From Ampullaceana balthica (taxonomy: Eukaryota > Mollusca > Gastropoda > Lymnaeidae), in the NCBI GenBank assembly GCA_944989445.1, contig CALYLW010000133.1, positions 1,600,829 through 1,664,828 of the forward strand: 64,000 nt of DNA, read 5' to 3'. Below are positions 36,491 to 47,729 of the stretch, in pieces (positions within the stretch are counted from its first letter, which is position 1; the number at the start of each line of letters is the position of its first letter). A program made the position numbers and the translations under genes. Below the pieces are notes generated by a model that had not been told where the DNA came from, made no database searches, and saw only the letters and a list, made by a program, of their open reading frames with translations.

Positions 36491-37770
36491 GACGATAATT
36501 AGACAAGTAACTGTTGATATACACGACAATTACTAGACATGGTAACTGTTGATATACACGGTAATTACTAGACATGGTAACTGTTGATATACACGACAAT
36601 TACTAGACATGGTAACTGTTGATATACACGACAATTACTAGACATGGTAACTGTTGATATACACGACAATTACTAGACATGGTAAATGTTGATATACACG
36701 ACAATTTCTAGACATGGTAACTGTTGATATACACGGTAATTACTAGACATGGTAACTGTTGATTTACACGACAATTACTAGACATGGTAACTGTTGATAT
36801 ACACGACAATTACTAGACATGGTAACTGTTGATATACACGACAATTACTAGACATGGTAACTGTTGATATGCACGGTAATTACTAGACATGGTAACTGTT
36901 GATATACACGGTAATTACTAGACATGTTAACTGTTGATATACACGATAATTACTAGACATGGTAACTGTTGATATACACGACAATTACTAGACATGGTAA
37001 CTGTTGATATACACGACAATTACTAGACATGGTAACTGTTGATATACACGACAATTACTAGACATGGTAACTGTTGATATACACGACAATTACTAGACAT
37101 GGTAACTGTTGATATACACGACAATTACTAGACATGTTAACTGTTGATATACACGACAATTACTAGACATGGTAACTGTTGATATACACGACAATTACTA
37201 GACATGGTAACTGTTGATATACACGACAATTACTAGACATGGTAACTGTTGATATACACGACAATTACTAGACATGGTAACTGTTGATATACACGACAAT
37301 TACTAGACATGGTAACTGTTGATATACACGACAATTACTAGACATGGTAACTGTTGATATACACGACAATTACTAGACATGGTAACTGTTGATATACACG
37401 ACAATTACTAGACATGGTAACTGTTGATATACACGACAATTACTAGACATGGTAACTGTTGATATACACGACAATTACTAGACATGTTAACTGTTGATAT
37501 ACACGACAATTACTAGACATGGTAACTGTTGATATACACGACAATTACTAGACATGGTAACTGTTGATATACACGACAATTACTAGACATGGTAACTGTT
37601 GATATACACGACAATTACTAGACATGGTAACTGTTGATATACACGACAATTACTAGACATGGTAACTGTTGATATACACGACAATTACTAGACATGGTAA
37701 CTGTTGATATACACGACAATTACTAGACATGGTAACTGTTGATATACACGACAATTACTAGACATTGTAA
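36491..37770. repeat. 35-bp minisatellite, about 36 copies
   Basis: Unit ACAATTACTAGACATGGTAA plus CTGTTGATATACACG. Variants GGTAATTACT and CATGTTAACT are scattered in the array, mostly in its first half. Confidence 0.5.
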
Positions 37771-38127
37771 AAAATGGGAATTTGACGGGGCACAGTGTCC
37801 AATCTAAAGAAACAAAACAAAAATTATATCCGGTTACTGCGCGTACCGGACACAGTATGTATAGATCTAGATCCCCTCCAACATACCGCAAAATATATTT
37901 TTAATCTTGGAGGGGGGGGGTGGAGGGAGGCAGCAGTGGTTGAAGAAGGAGGTAACTACTACTTGTAGAAAGCATTTTTTATAATGTATAATTATTACAT
38001 GTACGTCTTTCTACCTCGGAGAGAAAACTTCATATACATGTACCAGCAAGATGGCTTCTGTATGGTGTTGCAACAAAGATGTAGGGGTGGACCAACACAG
38101 CAATGAAAGAAGGGGGCAACATATAAC

Positions 38128-38485
38128 ATTGGAAGAGTGGGATTATATAACAATGGAAGAGTGGAAAATATAACAATGGAAGAGTGGGAAAATATAACAA
38201 TGGAAGAGTGGGAAAATATAACAATGGAAGAGTGGGAAAATATGACAATGGAAGAGTGGGAAAATATAACAATGGAAGAGTGGGAAAATATAACAATGGA
38301 AGAGTGGGAAAATATGACAATGGAAGAGTGGGAAAATATAGCAATGGAAGAGTGGGAAAATATAACAATGGAAGAGTGGGAAAATATAACAATGGAAGAG
38401 TGGGAAAATATGACAATGGAAGAGTCGGAATATTTAACAATGGAAGAGTGGGAAAATTTAACAAAGGAAGAGTGGGAAAATATTG
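38128..38485. repeat. 24-bp minisatellite, about 15 copies
   Basis: Unit AACAATGGAAGAGTGGGAAA plus ATAT. Frames of MEEWENIT (+) and SIVIFSHS (-) repeats run across it only because the unit length is a multiple of three. Confidence 0.5.
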
Positions 38486-38798
38486 CTGGTAGTAGAGTGG
38501 GCCAACGTAGTAAAGGAATAATAGGGCAATATAAACATGGACAATGGAGTAATGTAGTAGTGAAAAAGTGGGGTAATATAACAAGTGTGTGTGTAAACAC
38601 ATTATTGAATAGACTCAACCAGAAAAAGTAATGAGTGAACGCCCCTGAGTGTTGGTAGACTGTCGCGTTGTGTGGAAGAAAGTAGACGCGAAAGAGCTTT
38701 ATTATTATTTCCTTGGTATAATTTTAACGTTTTTTTACTGACGTATTCGGTAAAGTATGTTGTAATTTCAAGTCTCTTATTATTTAAAACAAAAATTA

Positions 38799-39027
38799 AT
38801 AAATGTATTTATATTGTAATAAATGTATTTATATTGTAATAAATGTATTTATATTGTAATAAATGTATTTATATTGTAATAAATGTATTTATATTGTAAT
38901 AAATGTATTTATATTGTAATAAATGTATTTATATTGTAATAAATGTATTTATATTGTAATAAATGTATTTATATTGTAATAAATATATTTATATTGTAAT
39001 AAATGTATTTATATTGTAATAAATGTT
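38799..39027. repeat. 20-bp minisatellite, about 11 copies
   Basis: Unit TAATAAATGTATTTATATTG, nearly invariant; one unit reads AAATATATTT. Confidence 0.5.
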
Positions 39028-39207
39028 TAAGTTCGCTGTTCGGTATTTGCGTGTTTGTCTTAGAATCTAAATGAAAGCTCCATAACTTAGGGGAAAAGAT
39101 ATCGTAAAAAAATCCTGAGAGAGAGAATAAATTCTGCGTAGTTGCGAAGTGTCTTTCATCATGTCAAATCAGTACAAAATAAGGACTAGATCTTTATGAA
39201 AATAAAA

Positions 39208-39257
39208 TAGACGCCCCGCGGCGTAGCATACGTCGCAGACTTGCTCATGGAGAGTTC
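39208..39257 (+). repeat. Dispersed repeat fragment shared with 1286-1334
   Basis: Second copy of the short repeat that starts TAGACGCCCC and ends CTCATGGAGAGTTC. It lies just before the hAT-like ends at 39398 and 39497. Confidence 0.5.
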
Positions 39258-39329
39258 AAAGAAAGTGGAGAAAGAACGGACACAAACTACAGCACGAAGA
39301 AATCAAAACAAAGCGAGTGAACGTCGGTA

Positions 39330-39545
39330 TTGGGGGGCGGGGACTGCCGACTCATTGTTGGTTTCGAGACATTCGCACTGTGGTTATCTACCTGCCTACA
39401 GTGGCGTAGCGAGGGGGGAAGGGGGGCAAATGCCCCGGGGACTGCCGACTCATTGTTGGTTTCGAGACATTCGCACTGTGGTTATCTACCTGCCTACAGT
39501 GGCGTAGCGAGGGGGGAAGGGGGGGGGGCAAATGCCCCGGGTGGC
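39330..39545. repeat. Tandem duplication of about 99 bp holding hAT-like left ends
   Basis: GGGACTGCCGACTCATTGTT through CTACAGTGGCGTAGCGAGGG occurs twice in tandem. CAGTGGCGTAGCGAGGGG (39398 and 39497) matches the left terminus of the element at 51938. Confidence 0.5.
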
Positions 39546-40470
39546 ATTTTGCCCGAGGCGTCAAATTCCTAGTCGTTAATTAGTTTCTTAAAAATATTTT
39601 TTTTTGAAAAAAGAGGATTTTTAAAAAAAATCGAAATTAAAGAAAAGCCAAATAAGAAATAAAGGAACTATCCAAAAGCATGTGAACGTTTTAACTGCCA
39701 AAACTTCAAACTCATTGGATATAAATTCTTCTGAGAGGCTAAATTAGTATGAGAAGGTGACACTGATGTGATAAATTCATTGATTTTTAAAATTTGGCAG
39801 CTCCCCCCCCCCACACTGTTGTAAAAAAAAAGATCATCCAAAAATTTTTTTTGGGGGGGGGGAGGGGGGAGGCAAATTCCTACTTGTTAATTGGCTAATT
39901 GTTAAAACGTGAAAATAAATTTTAATAAAAGAAAAGCCAAGACAAAAAAATTAAACGAAACGAAGAACTATATTAAAATAAGAGAGCGCTTCTAATGCTA
40001 AAGTTGAAACTCCATTATAAATCTAAAGTCTTCTGATAGCCTACTAATGTTACTGAGCTGGAAAACATAGGGGATGACAGTATGACTATAATGTGCTGGT
40101 ATATATAATTGATTCAAGCTTGATTTTAACGTAAGTGAACTACTGGAAAAAATTGTTGGCGTATTTATATGGCTTATTTTAATGTCTTTTGTTTTGTGGC
40201 ATAAACAAAAATAATGGAAACAATAATTGCTTATAAGTGGAATTAAAACTTGGCACATATAAATACAAAATTGGGGGAGGGATGGCAAATTCATCGTTGT
40301 TAATTAGCTCATTGTTAAAACGTGAAAGTAAATTTTAATAAAATAAAAGCCAATATAAGTACTCAATAAGTAATCAACATTACCAAAGTTTTTTTTTGCA
40401 AATGGAAGGAATCAGAAATTTGATCAACAATAATAGACTATTAATAAAGACCGACAATTAGTCGTTGTAA
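39545..40470. repeat. Three diverged tandem copies of a 300-400 bp unit
   Basis: GGCAAATTCCTACTTGTTAA-like stretches followed by AAAGCCAA and ACTTCAAACTC / TTGAAACTCC recur from about 39555, 39875 and 40280. They lie between the hAT-like left ends and the transposase remnant, so they are probably transposon-internal sequence. Confidence 0.5.
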
Positions 40471-40478
40471 AAGAGAAA

Positions 40479-40990
40479 ACAAAGTGGCAAGAAGTTCTTG
40501 TTAGAATATTTGACATTATTAAGTCCCGGCGAAATTGAATGTGACTTTTTAAGGTCACAGAGAAGGCAATACTGTTGCAAATAAAGGCAATATTCTGGAA
40601 CTAATGCATTAGCTTGCAAACTACGTTCGAGCACTCCGAGAACATAGTTGGGAAAAGGATTAAAAAAACTTGTCATCAAAAATTCAAACTGAGCTCATAG
40701 CAATTTTAGGGGATGCAGTTCACGAAAAATCATCTTTCTTCAATAACAAGATGCCAAGTATTGTTCCATTGTATTTGATAGCTCTTCATATATTTGGCGT
40801 AAGGACCAGACGAGTCCAGTTATGTGATATGTAAAGGTTGAAAATAAAAAAGTAGACGCTGTAGAATCTTTCTAAGATTTCATTCGAGCAAAAAGTGAAT
40901 CTGCTTACGATATTTTTTAGATGATTTTGAAAAAATGATGATCTTAAAATAATGGATTGCACAGGCCCAAAGTGTATAAATACTTCTTAA
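40479..40990 (+). pseudogene. Decayed DUF4371-type hAT transposase fragment
   Basis: Short + strand pieces in shifting frames read WQEVLVRIFDIIK, GHREGNTVANKGNILELM, LANYVRALREH, QTELIAILGDAVHEK and DAKYCSIVFDSSS ... KDQTSPVM. They follow the order of the middle part of DUF4371/ZMYM-type hAT transposases as I know them. Several stops and frameshifts are present. It probably belongs with the CAGTGGCGTAGC ends at 39398/39497; no right terminus was found before the Gypsy insertion. Confidence 0.5.
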
Positions 40991-41826
40991 GGGCAGGAAA
41001 GTATACAAGAGTTCAACAAAGACGCAAAAACATAAAATCTCATGTCAAACTCGTTCTAACAGTTAAACCTAATTTGTTAACATGATACTCCAACTGAAAC
41101 GAATTCTCCAAATATTTTAGTACACTTGAGCGTTGTTACGCATTCTTTTCCAAGTCCATACACTGTTGTAGGTACTTTGACAAGATATTTAAATATTGTC
41201 ATATCATGTTAAAACATATATCATTTAAAAGGGCTAGCTCTAAGCTTTCTAAAAACGCCAATTTCATCTTTTTATCTTAAACAGAAGTCAAGTTATCATT
41301 TTTTTGGTGAATTTTTTAAGCCCCTTATATAAACTTTATATTTTACTAAAAAACTTGTGACCCATTTTTTAAATTTCTCACCCTTTCACCCATAACTTTA
41401 TCATTTTTGAAGATATTTGCACCAAATTTTTAGGAGACAATCACATTCTTATATACAAAATTATAAACAACTAACTATTTAATTTACAACAATGATTATT
41501 TATAAAAAAAATTATTTTTTAAGGTCAAGTTGTAAAAAAATCATTCAAAAAGTTGAAAAAATAATTTGTCTCAAGTCAAGTGTTAAAAAAATATAACATG
41601 TTTATTGGATTTTAATTAAATATATGTTTTAGTAAAATGTTAAATCAATACTTATATGTATGACAGGTAATTAGAATTCAAAATAATAACTAAATTGATT
41701 GCATGGAAGCTATTAACACTGTGGTCCGTGGTAGCCTTAGTCTAAGTCTATGTGTTTTGACTTCAATTTCACTAATTTTTATTTATTTTTTATATTATTT
41801 TATTTCTTTATATTTTAGTTTAATAT

Positions 41827-42001
41827 TGAAGTGGATTGTGGTTTTATAATTCTAGATATACAATACAAGTGACGAAGAAGCCATGTTTCATGTTGCTTGT
41901 TTATTATTCAACTTTACATGTAAGGGACATCACTCAACATAATAAAACTAATACAAGTCAAGAGAGTGAGTTCCCCTAAGAATAAAACTCAATATATTAC
42001 A
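41827..42001 (-). repeat. 3' LTR of the Gypsy element
   Basis: Second 175-bp LTR, identical to 45640-45814 except for one A/T difference (CAACTTTAC against CTACTTTAC on the + strand). Flanked on its outer side by AATAT. Confidence 0.5.
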
Positions 42002-42014
42002 TCCCTTTACCCTT
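42002..42014 (-). promoter_or_regulatory. Polypurine tract of the Gypsy element
   Basis: The element's strand reads AAGGGTAAAGGGA directly before the 3' LTR, the expected place and composition for the plus-strand primer. Confidence 0.5.
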
Positions 42015-42418
42015 AGTAAATACTAACATAATTTCCAGAGAATAAATGATAGTACATGTATCTTAAAACTACCTTTTTATTCTCTACTTTAACACATTAG
42101 AATTTCCAAGCAATAATAAAAGAAAGATTGAATTATCATTGCTCTTCTATAAAGAAATGTATGAAACTGCATTATGAATAATCATCCCTTTTCAATTAAT
42201 AACACCTCAAAAGTCAATACTAAACATTATATATATATATATATACATATATATGTATATAGGCCTATCCATTCCTTCTGAAATGTTAAACAATTCAATG
42301 AATCACTAAATATATTGTAACATGAACATTACATGATTTGAATCCTTACAAACAAATGCAAAATATGCTACAACATAATTACAATACAAAACAATGATGT
42401 CAAAGTCCTCTTTTAAAA

Positions 42419-43006
42419 TCAAAGGTTTAACTTATCTGGGACTTTGATTTTCCTGTTTGACCTTCTCAGTGGCTGTTGATTTGAATGTTGTGCACAGCTT
42501 GAACAAAGCTTTACATATCTTTCAATATCAGCATCCATATGTGGCCACCAGAACCACGATCGTGCAAGACTCTTCATTTTGGAAGAACCAAGATGTGTAT
42601 CATGTAAAGTTCTTAAAACTTCTTTTTGTAACATTTTAGGTATAATAACCCTTGACCTCCATAGCACACATCCATCTTCTAGACTTAACTCTATTTTTCT
42701 TATTTTATATGGCCTTAAATCATCATTCACTGACTCTTCAGGCCAACCATTCTTACAGTACTCATATACTTTTATCAAGCACTCATCTTTTTGTGTTTCT
42801 CTCTTAACATCATTCACATTTATATTGGAGTTATCCATGATAGTGAAAAGAACAAATACATCTTCTGGTACATAGCTAAGGCATTGGTTTTTTAAAGGTA
42901 AACGACTAAGACCATCTGCACTATTCTGAACTCCAGGTTTGTATTTCAATTCATAATTGTATGCGGCTAGTGTGATAGCCCACCTTTGCATCCCTTGGTG
43001 AGGCAT
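42419..43006 (-). pseudogene. Gypsy integrase remnant, catalytic core deleted
   Basis: Begins with the end of the RNase H domain (AITLAAYNYELKYKPG, DGLSRLPL). The H2C2 zinc-binding region of integrase follows (LHDTHLG, then CSSCAQHSN). Instead of the roughly 150-residue D,D-35-E core, it passes within a few residues to LRRSNRKIKVPDKLNL and a stop, which looks like the extreme C-terminus of a Gypsy polyprotein. An internal deletion near + position 42470-42495 best explains this. Confidence 0.5.
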
Positions 43007-43008
43007 GC

Positions 43009-43674
43009 TCAGGCAGGGGTTTGTTTTCTCCCAAACAAACCCAGTAATGGCTTATGATCTGTAAAGATGGTGAACTCTCTACCAAACAGAAACTTGTGAA
43101 ATTTCTTAACACCAAAAATGATGCCTAAGCCTTCCCTATCTAACTGAGAATAATTTTTCTCAGCCTGGTTCAAAGATCTACTTGCAAAAGCAATGGGTCT
43201 GTCACCATTTTCATCTATGTGAGATAAAACTGCTCCTACACCATCTGGTGAAGCATCACATGTTAAGATAAGTCTTTTACCTGGGTCATAGTGAGCCAGC
43301 AAGGTGTCAGAAGACAAAGCTTCTTTTGCTGCATTAAAAGCAGCATCTTGTTGTTTACCCCAGTGCCAAGTTGCATTTTTCTGCAGCAGCTTGTACAGTG
43401 GTGATAGTTTATCAGACAGATTCCCTATGAACTTTGCATAGTAATTTATCAAGCCCAAAAAAGCTCTTAGCTGTTGGGTATTTTTAGGTTTGGGTGCTTC
43501 TTTAATGGCTTTTGTTTTCTCAGGTTGAGGTCTGAGACCTTGCTTGCTCAATTTATAACCCAGAAAACTAATATCTGTCAGCATAAATTGACATTTATCT
43601 TTGTTTATTTTTAAACCTTTTTCACCGACTATTTTCAAGACTTTATCAAGTGTTTTGAAGATGTTCAGTGTCAT
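43009..43674 (-). pseudogene. Gypsy RT thumb/connection and RNase H fragment
   Basis: Starts with FKTLDKVLKIVGEKGL. The typical Gypsy stretch LGYKLSKQGLRPQPEKTKAI and the RNase H-like segment LTCDASPDGVGAVLSH then FTDHKPLLGLF follow. It ends in a frameshift near 43010-43025; the sequence carries on in another frame as MQRWAITLAAYNYELKYKPG. Confidence 0.5.
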
Positions 43675-44287
43675 TCTTACCAGTTATGTATAAATTGTCA
43701 AAGTAAACACAAACATTTGGAATGTCCTGAAAAATACTGTCCATGACAGCTTGGAAAATTCCAGGGCTGGATGATATCCCAAAACATAGTCTTTCATATT
43801 GGTATAGTCCCTTATGTGTGTTTATTGTCGTATAGACTTTTGAATCTGGATGAAGTTCTAGTTGAGTGTAAGCATGACTAAAGTCTAATTCAGTGAATTT
43901 GTCTCCTCCTGCTAACTTCAAAGAAATATCCTCAATGTTAGGAATAGGGTACCTATTTAGCTCTATTTGCTTATTCAGTGTAGCTTTATAGTCTCCACAA
44001 ATTCTTACAGAACCATCCTTCTTTAACACTGGCACAATGGGCGTTGCCCAATCAGAATAGTCTACCTTCTTTATGATGCCATTAGCTTCTAATCTGCTTA
44101 GCTCCTTTTCAATTTTATCCCTCATTGCATAAGGTGGAACTCTAGCTTTGCAGTATCTTGGATTTGCATCTTTAATGCTTATCTTCACTGTCCTATCATT
44201 TAGTAATCCTGAACTACCAAAGACACCTTCATTTTCAGATAAAACTTTATCTATTGAAGTAAAACTAGATTCTCTTGTTTCGTTCAC
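43646..44287 (-). pseudogene. Gypsy reverse transcriptase fragment
   Basis: Contains RT motifs ICGDYKATLNKQI, FTELDFSHAYTQLEL (first catalytic Asp present) and LCFGISSSPGIFQ. The third motif reads VYFDNLYITG, so the second Asp of the usual Y-x-D-D box is Asn. The frame then shifts at an A-rich run near 43650-43656, and the following domain continues in a different frame. Loss of that Asp would be expected to abolish polymerisation. Confidence 0.5.
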
Positions 44288-44382
44288 TGAAAATATACTC
44301 TCCCCAGTCTAACTTAAGATCAACTAACCAGTTCCTACCTAGTAATGGTGGTCCATTTCCTTCAACCACAAGAAGAGGAAGT

Positions 44383-45546
44383 TTAACACTTTTGACCATT
44401 ACAGCTTATATGAACTATACACTCTCCTATCACTGGAACATTGTCACCTGTGTATGTTGTTAGGCACTTGTGACTTGGTTGTAGAGGCACTGATCCTCCT
44501 GTGACAGCGTCAAAGTCCTTCTTTGTGATGACGGTTAGAGATGCTCCCGTGTCTAGCTGGAAGATGATGCTCTTACCGTTGATACCAACTGGTACGTTGA
44601 TGGGAGCATGACTTGTTGAATACACAGAGAACAGGTTGAACTCCGGCTGCGGATCAGTTTGATCATTTTCACTGGTAGAGTGGTTCATTGGTTGGGTTAG
44701 GCTGTCTTGGTGATGGTGACAGTTAACATAGTGCTGCCTTTGGTTGCGGTACTGTCTTGACTGGCTAGATCTAGCAACAGACGAAGACTTTGCAAAGCAG
44801 GCCTTGGCAATGTGACCTTGCTTACCGCACTTATAGCAAGTTGCTGACTTGAATTTGCACTGATGAGATGCATGGGGACCGTTGCATCGATGACATTTTT
44901 GATAATTATTACTAGATTTAGATCTAGGATTTGAACTAGCAGGCTGTTTAGCATAAGTTGTACTGCTCTGATGGGGTTGGTATTTGTTGACTGACCTGCT
45001 GTCTACTGCATGGATCGCTGAAGGCGTCAGAGATCTGGCCGCATCGGATGACTGCTGGAATGAAGTTGCAAGTTGTATTGCTTTTTCCAATGTTAGATCT
45101 GTCTCGAGAAGCAACTTTCTCTGCACATCAGGACTGTTCACACCGGTGACAAACTTTTCACATAGTCTGTCAGACAGGGTGTCGCCAAATTCACAGAATT
45201 CACTTAGATGACGTAGTGCTGCAACATATTCCGATATAGACTCGTTTGGTTGACGAGTCCTACCGTCAAATCTGGCTCGACACAGGAACTTTGGTGGTGC
45301 AGGCGCATGGTGATCTGTGAGGAGTTTGCTCAGCTCGTTAAAGCTCTTGGTAGCTGGACTAGATGGTGCACATAAGTCCTTTAATAGCCTAAATTGTTGA
45401 GGCCCTATGACTGTTAACAAAACAGCTCTCTTTTTGGCTTCTATCGTCACGTCGTTAGCTTCAAGGTAGAAACTTAACCTATCTAAATAATCATGTATGG
45501 TTTCTTCATTAGAATTAAATTCGTTTATCTGACCATACAGAGCCAT
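44383..45546 (-). pseudogene. Gypsy gag and protease N-terminus, broken in the protease
   Basis: I chose the Met at 45546 (MALYGQINEFNSNEE) because the longer open frame starts inside the LTR. The Gag region has a retrotransposon-gag core and two zinc knuckles, CHRCNGPHASHQC and CYKCGKQGHIAKAC. An aspartic protease motif follows (FQLDTGASLTVI). The frame stops at 44383, but matching protease sequence continues in another frame from about 44395 down to the RT open frame. That is a one-step frameshift inside the protease, not at the usual gag-pol boundary, so I read it as a lesion. Confidence 0.5.
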
Positions 45547-45625
45547 TATCCTAAAAATACTTAGCAAATATGCTCTAGCAAGCTTCTTCTTACGTAAGCA
45601 TGTGCTCTTTTTTAGTGGATGATTA

Positions 45626-45638
45626 ATCCTCGTCGCCA
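45626..45638 (-). promoter_or_regulatory. Primer binding site, complementary to tRNA-Ser 3' end
   Basis: On the element's strand TGGCGACGAGGAT begins one base after the 5' LTR. Its complement, ATCCTCGTCGCCA, matches the 3' end of animal tRNA-Ser(GCU) plus CCA as I remember it. Mag-like Gypsy elements commonly use tRNA-Ser. Confidence 0.5.
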
Positions 45639-45639
45639 A

Positions 45640-45814
45640 TGAAGTGGATTGTGGTTTTATAATTCTAGATATACAATACAAGTGACGAAGAAGCCATGTT
45701 TCATGTTGCTTGTTTATTATTCTACTTTACATGTAAGGGACATCACTCAACATAATAAAACTAATACAAGTCAAGAGAGTGAGTTCCCCTAAGAATAAAA
45801 CTCAATATATTACA
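45640..45814 (-). repeat. 5' LTR of the Gypsy element
   Basis: This 175-bp direct repeat begins TGTAATATATTG and ends CACTTCA on the element's strand (TG...CA ends). It differs from the copy at 41827-42001 at a single base. Confidence 0.5.
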
Positions 45815-45819
45815 AATAT

Positions 45820-47729
45820 ATGCTCACTGACACTAATATGCTTATTTAATTATATTTGTATGATGATAATTCAACTGTAATTATTGATTGTTATGAGTTT
45901 TATTTATTTATTTAAAGTTGAAATGTACGTAGCCCTGCTGCAAAGGATATTACTATTATTAGTATTATTACTGTTAACTATAATTAAGTATTAAGTTTAG
46001 TTTAGAATTAAATTTACTTATACTATTATTAATATTGATACTTTTAAACAATATTAGAAGTAGCAGTGTATATTATCAGTAATTTATTTTTAATTATTTA
46101 GATGTTTAGAGATTGAAAAATGATTTAGAATCATATCGGGAACCCCATCGGCTCAATGAAGAAAATACGATCGGCGCCATTTTTTATTTTTTTTTATAAC
46201 GATGTTGAGGGGTTGATGCTTTTGCGAAATTCCAAACGGGTCGTGTATAAAGTGTAAGCTGACTATGTTGATGTTTTTTACAACCAAGATTGGATGCGGA
46301 TCATGTATAATTAGGTTTCATGAGTGTATTTTTACTAACACAAGTATGGTTAAGACATTTGTAGCGTACCGAGTCGTAACGAGTCGTAAAAGTGAAGTAA
46401 AAAAAAATTCCCAATGTTTACAACCGCTCAAAACAGTGAGAGAGTCACCGGAACCCACTTATCTGACGTATTCGAATACAAAATTAAATTATTTTTAGAA
46501 AGCTGTGACGTAAACACAAAAATTCCGAGGTACCCGTAGAGTACCGAATAGCGAACCATCAAATTTGTTAAAAAAGTTTTCCCGTAAATTTTCGACATGC
46601 GCAGAACGATGCGCGAATGAGTACTGTTGGAAATACCTGATTGCCCCTACAAGCAAGGCATTCAGACTTCAAGATACAAAATAGTGAGAGAAAAAAACAT
46701 TAAGCCATTTTGAGGTTACTTTGTAAGCTATAGAACTGAAAGATGCAGACAAAAATCTCAATACACGAACAGACGCATGAACTTTGCTAGTGACAATGAA
46801 ATCTTTTTATTTTCAAAGTTAAAAAAGTGCCAGAATTTTTTTTTCAAACGTATAGGGCTCAACAAAAAAAAATTCTTAGCAGTGGCTACTCACAGAGAAA
46901 CTAATGGAATGGAATACTTAAGGGATGCTTTGACATTTCATAAAATTTTATCTAGAGACCTTATCATTTTAATCGAACCTTCCAAACAAAGAACAAGAGG
47001 TCAAATTTTTGGTGATCGTAGCAAATATGTATGTATCCATGCTACGTAGAATAACAGTTAAGAAGAAATTTGGTTTCTTCATAACATCAGATTAATGTAT
47101 AAATTCGTGTGAGGTTTGGCCGTTACATAGAATTTAGAAATTAGACATGATTTTCTTACACAAGCTTATCTACTGGACATTGAAATTTTGTCTTCAAATT
47201 GAAGCATTCAAAATATCCCACATGACATAGTCAGGCAAGGAATATTTTAACCCCAGGAATAGAGAAAAAAAAAGTAATGAATTCAAGACTAGGTGGTTTA
47301 TTTAAGTTTTAAAAGATATTTAGTCTCGAAGTTACACTACCTAAAATAACATAGTTAATTCGAATATTGCTTACAACTGTCTTAAGTAATGCAAGGTGTT
47401 AAAAGGGCTTCTCTAAAATTATATTAATGAAAACTTAATGACGATCAATTACGAATACACCAAAATTGTCTAAACTATTGCTATTTTGGCTATTGAGCAC
47501 GCCATGACTGGATGGCTGAAAACATTGATCCTTGACAGATTGAGCTATGAGGAAAAACATAAAACTTTAATTTCTTTAAAGAAATGAAGTCTTTCTTTTT
47601 AACATAAAAATATATAGTGTTCTTAATATTACGGAAAGCGGGGAATTCTGAAATCTATCCATTATTTTCCAATAGGCGACAATTGCATATTTCCACCCAA
47701 CCTAAAAAATGTCTAGCGCCTGCCTTGTA
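45820..47729. other. Intergenic stretch, no gene seen
   Basis: AT-rich. A 90-codon frame (46777-47049, +) has no recognised domain. A possible ATTAAA poly(A) signal for the protease lies on the - strand near 47567-47572. Confidence 0.5.

Larger units (their letters stand above)
41827..45814 (-). mobile_element. Ty3/Gypsy LTR retrotransposon, defective copy with near-identical LTRs
   Basis: This 3,988-bp element is bounded by two 175-bp LTRs that differ at one site, and by a 5-bp target duplication AATAT (41822-41826 and 45815-45819). On the - strand the order is gag with zinc knuckles, protease, reverse transcriptase, RNase H, and the H2C2 zinc region of integrase, which is the Ty3/Gypsy order. 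It has a tRNA-Ser-type primer site and a purine tract. Reading frames break three times (in protease, after RT, after RNase H). The integrase catalytic core is missing. The RT active-site box reads YFDN instead of the usual Y-x-D-D. It cannot be autonomous as read. Confidence 0.5.

Noticed and set aside
38137..38631. MEEWENIT-repeat and FSHSSIVI-repeat open frames
   Set aside because: Products of the 24-bp minisatellite on each strand and frame; no flanking coding sequence.
44383..44400. Programmed frameshift in the Gypsy element
   Set aside because: The break is inside the protease domain rather than at a gag-pol junction, and two further breaks occur downstream; lesions explain this better.
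46777..47049. 90-codon open frame as a gene
   Set aside because: No recognisable domain, no paralogue and no splice or promoter context; AT-rich sequence of this kind yields such frames by chance.
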